A stretch of 64,000 bases of DNA, from NCBI GenBank assembly GCA_027924645.1, contig BSBN01000233.1, positions 5,784,501-5,848,500 of the forward strand, read 5' to 3'. The translations under genes and the position numbers were made by a program. Of this stretch, positions 1-9,939 are shown in pieces (position 1 is the first letter of the stretch; each line of letters opens with the position of its first letter). The notes beneath the pieces were generated by a model. It did no database searches. It saw only the letters and a list, made by a program, of their open reading frames with translations, and was not told where the DNA came from. Source of the stretch: Cunninghamia lanceolata. Lineage: Eukaryota > Streptophyta > Pinopsida > Cupressales > Cupressaceae.

Positions 1-173
1 AGAGAAGGAAATTGTCAATCTAATCATAAAAATTCAAGTTTCCCTACATCTCAATAGTGACTTAGGGTATGATATCACATTGCAACTCAACCCTAGGTCC
101 TTGAATGCAAGAGTGAAAGGAGGATATACACCAAACTACCTAAAACTCAACTATCCAAATTTTACCCTTTACA
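1..173 (+). repeat. 5' LTR of element A, 3' end only
   Basis: This stretch matches the last part of the LTR at 12667-12835 with scattered substitutions and ends in CTTTACA at 173. Sequence identity stops there: downstream is TTTTGGTGAACC in this copy and TTTTCCAATG in the other. That change is expected at an LTR/internal boundary. Confidence 0.85.
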
Positions 174-193
174 TTTTGGTGAACCCATGTTAT
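174..193 (+). promoter_or_regulatory. Primer-binding-site-like block of element A
   Basis: TTTTGGTGAACCCATGTTAT directly follows the LTR end. The first 12 bases are identical to the block on the minus strand at 22131-22112 and resemble TTTTGGCAAGCC at 59881, each at an LTR edge. It is not the initiator-Met primer site (TGGTATCAGAGC) used by the Copia elements here. The primer tRNA was not identified. Confidence 0.6.
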
Positions 194-1640
194 TGGACGT
201 GTTTGCACCTTGTTGAGTGTTTTACTTCAGATTTCCATTGATTTTCATTCATTCATAGTATCATTCATCTTATTGGATTGGAAAATTTACAAAAAAATTG
301 AAAACTTAGAAAAATTGGAAAAAAATGGCATTTTAGGGTTTACATGTTGCATGAATTAATTGGAATTTCATCAAATTTAATGATTTTTGCATTAGATCTG
401 ATTAAAATTACATAAAATTACAAAAATTCATTATTTTTCATGGCATTTTCATCATAAAATTGCTAGGGTTTTGTTGAAAATTGTGAATTTTGCATATAAC
501 CTAGTAATTCCAAAATCTAGGGTTTGTAGGTAAATTCTTGTTTCAGATTTTTCTACTGATTTTAGAGACTCATTAAAATTTTCATTTGGCTGAAGTATTG
601 CATTTTAGAATAAATTTGCATTTAAATTTTAAAAAATTGCATTTTTGCATAGAATAAGTCAACAAAAACTAGCATTTTCATTGATTTTTCATTAGATTTG
701 CACTTACATTTTGCATGTTAGAGCTTGGAAATCATTTTAAGATATGAGTATACTTCATTTTCATCATACATAATCTTGCAAAACATTCATATAGCATATT
801 GTGTCAAGATCTCAAACCTAGGGCTTCAAAAACATTGATTTTCATTAGATTTGGCCTTATCGACTCTCTAAATTTGAACCATAGGCATGTTGTAAAGGAT
901 ATTTTTGCACTAATTGGTTTTTATCAAGGTATTAATTTTTTTCCCCTCCTAAAAATCTTAGCAACACCTTTTTATTGGGCTCTTATATTCAAAATTTAGA
1001 GAAAAATTGCATATTTTTGCTATTTTTGCCCTAGGGTTTGGCCTAGTTTGTACTCCAACTATGTTGTAACAAATTTTATGGATTGATATGACTAATATCA
1101 TTAGTATTATTTGTTTCAAATCATCAAATTATTTACAACACCCCTTTTTCTAAGTCTTGGAATTGAAAAATAGTGAAAATTTGTCTATTTTTGCTATATT
1201 TTCACTAGGGTTTGACCTTGAGTGGCACTAAAATCATGTTGTGATGAATATTTTAGCATTAAGAGGCTTTTATTACTGATATAATTTCCTTTCCATCATC
1301 ATTTTTCCTCACAATACCCTTTTGTCATGCTCTTTTGCATTGAGATCTGGTGAAAAATCTCATATTTTAGTGTATTTTCACTATATTTTGACTTGGCATC
1401 ATCTTAGATTTGCATCAAGAGTGTGTTGTGAAGGATATTATTTATGTATTGGACTGATATCAGACATATAATTTTCTGCCCCTGATCAAAATCCTTACAA
1501 CACCTTGGCTTTCACTTACTAACATTGAAAAACTACAAAAAATCAAGCATTTAAGGTCACTTTCACACATAGTTTTACACTTGCCCTTTCGCATACTTTT
1601 GGAAATTTGTTAAAATCTGATTTTTAATTGATTTGAGCAT
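194..1640 (+). other. Long AT-rich leader of element A
   Basis: About 1.45 kb between the primer site and the first protease-like codons. It is rich in T-runs and in the short phrases CTAGGGTTT, ATTAGATTTG and AAAATTGCA. I see no credible reading frame; the 66-codon frame at 799-999 has no recognisable motif. The second half (851-1570) is a diverged tandem array described separately. Position fits the 5' untranslated leader, with gag either absent or unrecognisable. Confidence 0.55.
851..1570 (+). repeat. Four diverged tandem repeats of about 170-185 bp
   Basis: Units start near 851, 1036, 1209 and 1385. Each contains, in the same order, a TTTGGCCT/TTTGACCT opening, an ATGTTGTAA/TGTTGTGA block, an ACAACACC or ACAATACCC block, and an ATTTTTGCTATTTT/ATTTTCACTA closing block just before the next unit. 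The copies are strongly diverged, so this is an old array. Tandem repeats in untranslated parts are known for Tat/Ogre-type Gypsy elements. Confidence 0.65.
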
Positions 1641-2009
1641 ATACACATAGCCTCTATTCACAACAACAACAATAGACCTTTCCATCCTAGGCATTACTTG
1701 AAAATAAAGGTCCCTGAACCCAAAATTGTGTTTACACCTCATGATAGAACAATCAGAGATACCGACGGACCTCTTTACATCACTGTGAAGATAATGGGAA
1801 ACCCCATGGATGGAACCCTTATTGATCCCAATTGCATGACTAATGTTTCCATGGAAGAGTTCCTCTATTTACATAATTTGATGCAAAGATCTTATGACCC
1901 TTCGGATAAAATGATCAAAACACATAAGGGAACCTTTGTAAATCCTTTGGGTAAGATATCATTGTTACTAACTATATTTGAGAAACATGTAGAACAATGG
2001 TTTGATGTT
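1641..2009 (+). pseudogene. Element A protease-like frame, left part
   Basis: An open frame runs from about 1641 to the Copia insertion. It contains a linker (VPEPKIVFTP) followed by PLYITVKIMGNPMDGTLIDP, which resembles the retropepsin region of Tat/Ogre-like Gypsy polyproteins: a PLYIT strand, then a LIDPGAS-type active-site loop. Here the loop reads IDPNCMTNV, so the usual D-x-G triad is not present as such. The downstream GTFVNPLGKISLLL strand also fits. No in-frame ATG starts this stretch, so it is an internal part of a longer frame. It is cut by Copia element C at 2010-2014. The rest resumes at 9208, and the frame is preserved across the insertion. Confidence 0.65.
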
Positions 2010-2014
2010 GTCCT

Positions 2015-3372
2015 TGTTGGAATTAGTCTGGACAACTAAGAGGGGGGGTGAATCATTTGTCACACAAATTTAATCTTTTCTCGTTCTAATCTTCCTTCGC
2101 AACTTATAATCAGATTAATGATATAAACATTAAAGCATGAATCAATAATACATGAGAAAAAATGAATTGAACACACATAACACTAGAATTTTTTATGTCC
2201 AAACCTGGTTAAGGGAAAACCACGGTGGGGGTTAACCCACAAGATTCATACCCTGTTAAAAGTACTAAAAATTTGGGAAGGCACTTGCCTTCGGGTGCAC
2301 TGCCCAGAGCTCACTGCTCAAAGAGGCTCACTGCCTATAGAATTTATGTTTAACACAAAAGGAATTTAACTGATAAATAGTATCTTCTTCATGCCTGGTT
2401 CAGTTTCATTAAATTCTCACAAAACTTCTGCTCTACCCCCAAACTCTTCTTTACTAACTCTTCATTCTATACTGCTCTTGTTCTTCTGCCCTCTTCTCTA
2501 CACTGCTTCTGATCCTTTCTTTGGATTTTATTATTTTCACACAAGGATGATTTTCCATGACTCAACTACACTCCTTTATATGCCTCATCAACCTTGGAAT
2601 AAACATCAAGGTCAGCACTCCAAGCATCTAACTTAATGCAAATCACAAAGTTGTCAGCCAAACATGACTAGGACTCAAATCTTTCTCGATTAACATGCCA
2701 CGCTCCATAGAATTGTTCTTAGATCATTAGCAACACGCTTGAATCATTCGATTGGCCAGGACTGGGAAGAACAACAACATCAAGGAAGAATTATTCAACA
2801 ATGAGCTAAATCTTCAATGCAGACCTCTAACACATCAGGCACACAATCTGGAGTCTTCCACAAGCACATTGAATTCAACAATAACATCCACACTACTCCA
2901 AATTATTAGAATCACTTGCATCTTCATCCAGTACCTCAAGAACACTATCTGTGATGACTATTACACTAGAAAGATTGCTTGTGGACCTCCAAACCATGAA
3001 CCACTTGAGTTGAGGATACACACTGACTTCCAAAACATGCCTCTAAATCTACAGATCATCATTTTACATTTTCAGAATATTCAGACCACTTACTTGTCAC
3101 TCTATCTCTTCTGAATACTAGAAAACTAGTTCTACTCAAATGGCCATACCTTTTTCAAATCTTCATATAGACCTCTCAAATATTAACTAGAGCTTCTTTA
3201 GACAATCCTCTACACAGCCATATGGTCCGCATAAATTGATCATTAATTTTCTCAATATTCTCAACATTCCATTCTCATCAATCAGGCAACAAAATAGGAT
3301 ACAGTTGACACTAATGACAACAAGGATATGTTGACATCAATGACAACACATCATAGGTAGATATTTGCAAAA
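2015..3372 (-). repeat. Element C 3' LTR
   Basis: About 1358 bp, matching 7847-9207 throughout. On the plus strand it begins TGTTGGAATTAG. It carries the GAGGGGGGGTGAATCA block shared with elements D and F, about 30 bp from the LTR edge. A minus-strand TATA-like box (TATAAAG) lies at 2574-2580. The far terminus is decayed: plus-strand TTTGCAAAA where the family form is TTGCAACA. Confidence 0.9.
2574..2580 (-). promoter_or_regulatory. TATA-like box in element C 3' LTR
   Basis: TATAAAG on the minus strand, conserved at the same place in the other LTR (8409-8415). Its position within the LTR suits a U3 promoter. Confidence 0.5.
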
Positions 3373-3374
3373 AT

Positions 3375-3387
3375 GTCCCCCTTTGTC
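3375..3387 (-). promoter_or_regulatory. Polypurine tract of element C
   Basis: The minus strand reads GACAAAGGGGGACA immediately upstream of the 3' LTR start. The same tract is found at the equivalent place in D (43144-43158) and F (54741-54754). Confidence 0.75.
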
Positions 3388-3705
3388 ATTGATGGCAACA
3401 CGTGATGTGAAAAACCAATTCAACCATCAAGACAAGATCTTCTCTCCCTTTCTCTTTTCACTTCTACAACAACTTTCTTCACTGCTCCCCCTTTCATCAG
3501 CAACTGGTTTTTCACATGACTTCTCTCCCCCTTTGAGATCAATGGAAAAGGGAACATATTTGCAATCTTTTCTCCCCCTTTGTTCTAGACTGATCTTCAA
3601 TAATTTGCATATTGACTACTCCTCCTGAGTAGTATCTCCTTAACATCAATCCAGATCACAAGATGTGATTGTGAATTCCACTGGACTGATGCACTCTAGT
3701 GCATC
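3388..3705 (-). other. Element C 3' untranslated region
   Basis: About 320 bp between the last RNase H codon and the polypurine tract. On the plus strand it has repeated CTCCCCCTTTGA-type segments, i.e. extra purine-rich blocks on the coding strand. Element D has the same arrangement at 43160-43460. No separate gene is seen. Confidence 0.6.
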
Positions 3706-5210
3706 TTAGTTCTGATCAAGAGGGATGATAACCCCTAGCTTCTTTCTGAGATACTCAAAAGTATCTTTAGGCAAAGGCTTGGTAAATATGTCTACAATTT
3801 GATCCTTTGAATAAACAAACTCCAATCTGACTTCATTCTCATTAACCTTTTCTCTCAAAAAGTGAAACTTGATGGATATATGCTTTGTCTTTGAATGCAA
3901 CACCAGATTCTTGGAGATGTTAATTGCACTTGAATTATCACAGAAGATTGTAAGAGGCTCCACAAACACAATTCTAATGTCCTTCAACATTTGCTTCATC
4001 CACAAGACTTGAGTGCAATTACCTGTTGTTGCTATATATTCTACCTCTACAGTAGACATAGATATTGCCTCTTACATTTTGCTCAACCAAGAAACCAATC
4101 TCCTTCCCAAAAAGAAAGCACCACCACTAGTACTTTTCCTATCATCCACATCTCCTACCCAGTCAGCATCTATATATGCTTGAAGAGTGAAGTCATTATC
4201 CTTCAGATACCACAACCCATAATCAAGTGTTCCTTTGAGATATCTAAAAATTCTTTTGACTGCTACAACATGGGATTCTCTAGGATCAACTTGAAATCTA
4301 ACAACAAGTCTGAATGTATTCATGATGTTAGGTCTAGTCTTAGTCAGATAGAGCTGTCCTCCAATCATTGATCTATATCTTTTTTGATTTGCCTTAGGGG
4401 AGTCATCATCTTTACTCAACTTGCATCCTGTTACCATAGGAGTACTAACTGGTTTTGAATCCTCCATTCCAAACTTTTTCAACAATTTTCTCACATATTT
4501 AGACTGAGATATGAAGATACCTTTATCTAACTGAGTGATTTCTAGACCTAAGAAGAAATTCATCTCACAAAACATGGACATCTCAAATTCACTTTGCATC
4601 TGATCAACAAATTTCTTACACATGTTTCCATTTCCACCAAAAATGATATCATCAATAAATACCTCAACAATCAGGATGTGTTCATGATCAATATTGAAGT
4701 AAAGATTGCTGTCAGTAGTGCCTTTGCTAAATCCTAGTTTTAGCAGATACTTATCTAATCTTGCATACCAGGCTCTTGGGGCTTGTTTGAGTCCATACAA
4801 TGCTTTTCTGCAGACCATATCTCCTTGATTGGACAATTGAAATCCTTCTGGTTGCTTAATGTAGACTTCTTCCTCTAACTCTCCATTCAAGAATGCTGAC
4901 TTGACATCCATCTGGTAAAATTTGAAATCTTTGAAAGTAGAAAATGCAAGAAATAGTCTGACTGCTTCTATTCTTGCCACTAGAGCAAAAGTTTCTTCAA
5001 AATCAATTCCTTCCACTTGAGAATATCCTTTGCATACCAACCTTGCTTTGTTCTTAAGACTTCACCATCTTCATTTAGCTTATTCCGCAAGACCCATTTA
5101 GTTCCAATCACATTTTTGTCCTCAGGTCTAGGAACAAGATCCCAAGTGTGATTCTTTCCAATTTGTATTAATTCTTCTTCCATTGCTTTTACCCAATTTT
5201 CATCATTGCA
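3706..5210 (-). pseudogene. Element C reverse transcriptase and RNase H
   Basis: The Copia RT (RVT_2 type) starts near the [18 protein letters not shown] motif. It includes the catalytic segment [10 protein letters not shown] (the copia equivalent of YVDD), FFLGLEITQ, and the C-terminal [17 protein letters not shown] and [13 protein letters not shown] blocks. RNase H follows with FCDNSSAINISKN, HISIKFHFLREKV and DIFTKPLPKD, ending at 3706. There is a frameshift near 5040, where [15 protein letters not shown] sequence breaks, and a stop near 4070 between RT and RNase H. On the intact element this enzyme would copy the RNA genome into cDNA and degrade the template. Here it is inactive. Confidence 0.9.
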
Positions 5211-5495
5211 AGCTTCACTTACTAATTTTGGTTCAATCTTAGAAATCAGACAGATCTCCTCTTGTTCTTTAGCAATTCTTCTCCTAGTTCAAACACCTCT
5301 ATTTCTATCTCATATAATCTGATCTTCAAGATGATTCAACCTTACATACCTAGGAGTTTTGGGAATTGTTTGAACTTCTATTTCTTTAGTTTGTTCCTCT
5401 ACATCTGCGCTAACTTCTATAGTTTTTGGATTTTTTGGATCAGTCTGAATTTGAGTTTGGGTTTGAACTTGCCTTCCTTGACTTTGATTTGCATC

Positions 5496-6430
5496 TTAAT
5501 CATCTAAATCGTATTTGCAAGACTTGGATTGTCCTTCTTTGCTCTCATCAACTTTGACATTAGCACTTTCAACAATCTTTTTCAACCTCTTGTTAAAGCA
5601 CCGGTATGCCTTTCTTTGAGTGGAGTAACCCAAAAATATTCCTTCATCACTTCTTGTATCAAACTTGCCTAGATCCTCATCTCTTTTGATATAGCATTTA
5701 CTACCAAAAACTCTAAAACATCTCACAGTAGGAGGATGACCAAACCATAGTTCATAAGGTGTCTTACCAGAATTGCCTTTGATCTACACCTGGTTAAGAG
5801 TGTAGACAACAATACTCACAGATTCTCTCCAATAGACTTGTGGAACATTTTCTCCCATCATCATGGTCCTAGAAGCTTTTTGAATGGTCTGGTTCTTTCT
5901 TTCCACAACTCCATTTTGTTGAGGAGTCCTAGGAGCAGATAACTATCTTTTTATTCCTTGCTTCTCACAAAATGTATCAAACTCATTGGAGGTAAACTCT
6001 CCACCTCTGTCGGATCTCAGACACTTTATCTTCACACCAATCTCATTCTCCACCATGACCTTGAACACTTTGAATTTGTCGAGAGCTTCTAATTTTTCTT
6101 TCAAGAAGGTTACCCACATCATCCAGCAGTAATCATCAATTAGTAACATAAAATATCTATCTCCCTGTACACTCCTAATTCTGCTAGGACCACAAAGATC
6201 TGTATGTACAAGTTCCAATTGTCCACTTGAATATTGTTCTTTACTCTTGAATGAAGTTCTGCTCTGCTTACCCAATTGGCATTCTCTACACATGTTATCA
6301 GGTTTCACAAGTTTTGGAAGATCTCTTACAGCCTGAGTAGAACTTATCTTGACAATGTTATCAAAATTCACATGACACATTCTCCTATGCCATAACCAAC
6401 TCTAATCAATTTGATAAATCAAGTAACTCT
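5496..6430 (-). pseudogene. Element C integrase
   Basis: A GAG-pre-integrase type zinc-binding region (CHVNFDN, then CRECQLGKQSR) leads into the rve catalytic core: HTDLCGP (first Asp), LRSDRGGEF (second Asp), and then in the 5726-5943 interval a QQNGVVERKN block (Glu). It continues into the C-terminal FGSKCYIKRDEDLGKFDTRS and GIFLGYS motifs. The frame is the same as that of the gag region upstream. In-frame stops occur near 5940 and between 5726 and 5800, so the protein is broken although the catalytic residues are still legible. Confidence 0.9.
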
Positions 6431-6780
6431 TACCAGAACTACTTAAATGAAAGATGTTACCTCTAGTTTGAGTACCAGATGCAACTTCAGTTCCAGATCT
6501 TTCGAAGATTCTACACATTCCATCCTTGAATGAGAGATCATAGCCCTTGTCAACCAACTGTCCAACATTTTAAAGATTATGCTTCAGACCTTCCACATAT
6601 AGAACATGATTTGTGTTATTCTTACCATCAAATGAGATGGATCCTCTACCATAGATTCTACCAGCTGAGTTGTCTCCAAATTTCACAATTCCACCTTCAT
6701 ATTTTTCAAAGCTTACAAACTTACTTTTATCACGGACATATGATGAGAGCATCTACTATCAATCACCCATTCATCTTTTT
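6431..6780 (-). pseudogene. Element C protease
   Basis: Copia-type aspartic protease. The active-site strand reads WVIDSRCSHHM where D-S/T-G is expected, so the glycine is replaced by arginine. A flap-like region follows (GGIVKFGDNSAGRI, then GRGSI). A one-base frame disturbance lies just after the active site, near 6750, and a stop just before it near 6787. Loss of the catalytic glycine alone would be expected to kill activity. Confidence 0.8.
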
Positions 6781-7790
6781 CAACAACCTAAGCAGCCAAG
6801 GCACTTTCCACATTTGCAGCTAGAAGATTTAGTAGACACTAGATCTTCTTCTTTGATAGCAATGAACACCCAATCATCTTCAATGGAATCTCCATGATCA
6901 GATTCAACATTTGTGACTCCTTCTCTAGCTTCTTGGACATAGTAACATTTCTTTTGACCTTTATATCTATTAGGGTCTGGTTTTGAAAACTTCTCCGGAC
7001 ATCTTGAGGTAAAATGACCAATCTTATTACAAGCAAAACATTTAAATGACAACTTTCCTTCATACTTACCAGATCCTCTTGGCATCCTTTTGGCAATAAG
7101 AGCTTCAAGTTTTGTAGTTTCAATTTCATCATCTTCAAGATCCTTCCTTGCCTTTGTAAACCTATTTGATCTTCCTAAAGAACTTTCACCCAGATCATAT
7201 CTTTGTTTTCCATATACACTAGCCTTAAATGCAGATTTAGACTTAGGAAGAGAATCACCAAACTCACTCATTATGAATGCTGAAAGCTTACCAACTAACT
7301 AATCCCTTGTAACAATTGTCACAGTCCTAATTTCTTCAATGGCAGCAACTTTATGCTTGTATGCTGCAGGTAAAGATCTGAGTACTTTGGCAACAATCTC
7401 TGATTCTTCCAATACTTCACCAGCATTCCTATTACCAGTCACAAGTTCATTCACTTTCTGCATGTAGGAGGTAATGTTTTCATCTGCACTCATTACCAAC
7501 CTTTCATATTTACCCTTTAGGCTTTGTAGCTTGGCACATTTGACATATTTGTCACCTTCATATAGATTTTCCAACTTCTTCCAGATTTCATGGATAGTTT
7601 TCAAATCTAGGACATTTTCCAATTCTATATCAGTCTAAAGTTATAGGGCCATTATTTAGAATCTTATACACATTCTTAGTTATCAACAAAAGACATCACC
7701 CATGCATTCCAAATGACACTATATGCACACCTTCCAAAGGGAGTAATTTGTTCCATAAAAACTCAAACTTTCCTTCTTTTAAGTTGACAT
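6780..7790 (-). pseudogene. Element C gag
   Basis: The likely start ATG is at 7788-7790 on the minus strand, 41 bp past the primer site and in the same frame as the clear gag segments. The gag helical region (IWKKLENLYEGD, LKGKYERLVM, VLRSLPAAYKHKV) is at 7299-7622. A CCHC zinc knuckle, CFACNKIGHFTSRC, lies near 7010-7050. Several stops fall in the first 170 bp, so no full-length gag can be made. Gag would form the virus-like particle and bind the RNA. Confidence 0.85.
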
Positions 7791-7831
7791 CTTGGATCTC
7801 CTCAAGCGATCTAGCTTCTTTTAGAGGAACT

Positions 7832-7844
7832 GACTCTGATACCA
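7832..7844 (-). promoter_or_regulatory. Element C primer-binding site (initiator Met tRNA)
   Basis: TGGTATCAGAGTC on the minus strand, 2 bp from the LTR. It matches the classic plant Copia iMet primer site TGGTATCAGAG. Confidence 0.9.
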
Positions 7845-7846
7845 AT

Positions 7847-9207
7847 TGTTGGAATTAGTCCAGACAACTGAGAGGGGGGGTGAATCACTTGTCACACAAA
7901 TTTAATCTTTTCTTCCTCTAATCTTCTTTCACAACTTATATCATATTAATGATATAAACATTAAAGCATGAATCAACAATACATGAGCAAAAACAAATTG
8001 AACACACATAACACCATAATTTTTTACGTGAAAACCCAGTTAAGGGAAAACCATAGTGGGGGTTAACCCACAAGATTTGCACCCTATTAAAAGTACTAAA
8101 AAATTGGGAAGGCACTTTCCTTCGGGCACATTGCCCTGAGCTCACTGCATAAAGAGGCTCATTGCCTATAGAATTTATGTTTAACACAAAAGGAATTTAA
8201 CTGATAAATACCATCTTCTTCATGCCTAGTTTAGTTTTATTGAATTCTCACAAAACTTTTGCTCTACCCCAAAACTCTTCTTTACTAACTCTTCATTTTA
8301 TACTGCTCTTGTTCTTTTACTCCTCCTCTTCTCTGCTCAACTTCTGATCCTTTCTTTGGATTTTATTATTTTCACAAAAGGATGATTTTCCATGACTCAA
8401 CTACACTCCTTTATATGCTTCATCAACCTTGGAATAAACATCAAGGTTGGAACTTCAAACATCTGACTTAATGCAAATCATAAAGTTGTTAGCCAAACAT
8501 GACTAGGACTCAAATCTTTCACAATCAAAATGTCATGCTCCATAGAATTGTTCTTAGATCATCTGCAACATGCTTGAATCATCTGGTTGGCCAGGACTGG
8601 GAAGAACAACAACATGAAGGAAGAATTCTTCAACAATGAGCTCAATCTTCAATGCAGACCTCCAACACAGTAGGCACATGATCTAGAGACTTCCACAAGC
8701 ACATTAAATTTAACAATAACATCCACACTACAAATCATCAGAATCACTTGCATCTTCATCCATTACCTCATGAACATTGTCTATCATGACTGTTACACTA
8801 AAAATATTGCTTGTGGATCTCCAAACCACAAACCACTTGAGTTGCAGATACACAATGACTTCCAAAACATGCCTCTAAATCCTCAGATCATCATTTTACA
8901 TTTTTGAAATAATCCAGACCACTTTCCTGTCACTCTGTCTCTTCTAAATACTACAAAACTAGTTCTACTCAAATGGCCATACCTTTTTCAAATCTTCATG
9001 CAGACCTCTCAAATCTTAATTGGAGCTTCTTCAAACAATCCTCTATATAGCCATATGGTCTGCATATATTGATCTTCATTAATTTATCAATATTCTCAAT
9101 ATTCTAGTCTCCTCAATCAGGCAACAAAATAGGATATAGTTGACACTAATGACAACAAGGATATGTTGACATCAATGACAACACATCATAGGCACATATT
9201 TGCAATA
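7847..9207 (-). repeat. Element C 5' LTR
   Basis: About 1361 bp, paired with 2015-3372. It contains the GAGGGGGGGTGAATCA block at its inner edge and a minus-strand TATA-like TATAAAG at 8409-8415. It ends TTGCAATA at 9207 and abuts the target duplication. Confidence 0.9.
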
Positions 9208-9939
9208 GTCCCTAATTCTAACCTATTTCAAATAAAACTTGGACATCCATGCTTAAAGGATATGAAAGTTGTCCCTTCAACAATTTATAAATGTGTAAAA
9301 TTTCCTTTAAACAGACAAGTGCATGCTATTCATCAAAATACATACAAACCTTTAATGACACAACAACACTTTACAATAGATTACTTTTGGGACAAATCTA
9401 AAGAGAAACCTGAACCATGAATAGACTTTAACTTCTTGGGATATAGAAATTACAAAGCAAAACTATTACATCTGATGGCCTATCCCTTTATGCAAGAAAC
9501 AACAAAAGACATGTAACCCACATTTGAAGAGAACCATAGACTAAAAGGACAAGGTCCCTATGCTGAGGTTCCTCCTCCACCATCCTTACAAAGATCGGGA
9601 GGTAATTGTTGATAATAGAACATTCCATCTAGACAAATGAGATTTGACCTTGGTTTTTCTTCTTCGAGAATGAAAAAACCCATGAAATAACAATGCCCTA
9701 TCTTACAAGAGATAAGTGTTAAGACAAAAAGAAATAGAAAAGAAAGAGAAAGAAGAAGACGAAGACAAGCTTATGCTATAAACCTTGCCTCTCAAAAAGA
9801 AAACATTTATCCAAACATTAAACAAAACAAAGATGACCCTAACAATGATGATAATTGGGCTATGGTACCTTACGTCCCACTTTCATCTAAAATTTAGGAG
9901 TGGGAGGATGACAATGATTTACTTGATGATGAGACTTAG
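9208..9939 (+). pseudogene. Element A protease-like frame, right part, and acidic C-terminal region
   Basis: Reading resumes here with VPNSNLFQIKLGHPCLKDMK, VVPSTIYKCVKFP and a VHAIHQNT strand. This is the LGRPWL-type second half of a Tat/Ogre-like retropepsin. A stop at 9418-9420 ends the first open run, but codon-like sequence continues (LDFNFLGYRNY-like, YAEVPPPPSLQRSGG). In another frame it gives an arginine-rich stretch (near 9735-9775) and DDNWAMVPYVPLSSKI, ending in an acidic WEDDNDLLDDET before TAG at 9937-9939. I read this as the end of the element's reading frame. There is no trace of RT after the protease. Confidence 0.6.

Larger units (their letters stand above)
2015..9207 (-). 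mobile_element. Element C: Ty1/Copia retrotransposon nested in element A
   Basis: It has two LTRs (2015-3372 and 7847-9207), an initiator-Met primer site beside the right LTR, a purine tract beside the left LTR, and gag-PR-INT-RT-RH in Copia order, all on the minus strand. Flanks are GTCCT (2010-2014) and GTCCC (9208-9212), a 5-bp target duplication with one mismatch. By eye the LTRs differ at roughly 9% of positions over the first 350 bp, so it is older than B, D and F. Protein motifs look closest to the SIRE/Maximus lineage; that is a recollection, not a search. It carries stops, a mutated protease triad and one RT frameshift, so it is defective. Confidence 0.9.

Noticed and set aside
851..1570. 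CRISPR-like or satellite array
   Set aside because: Units are too diverged and too long for CRISPR, and too few for a satellite; they fit a retroelement leader.
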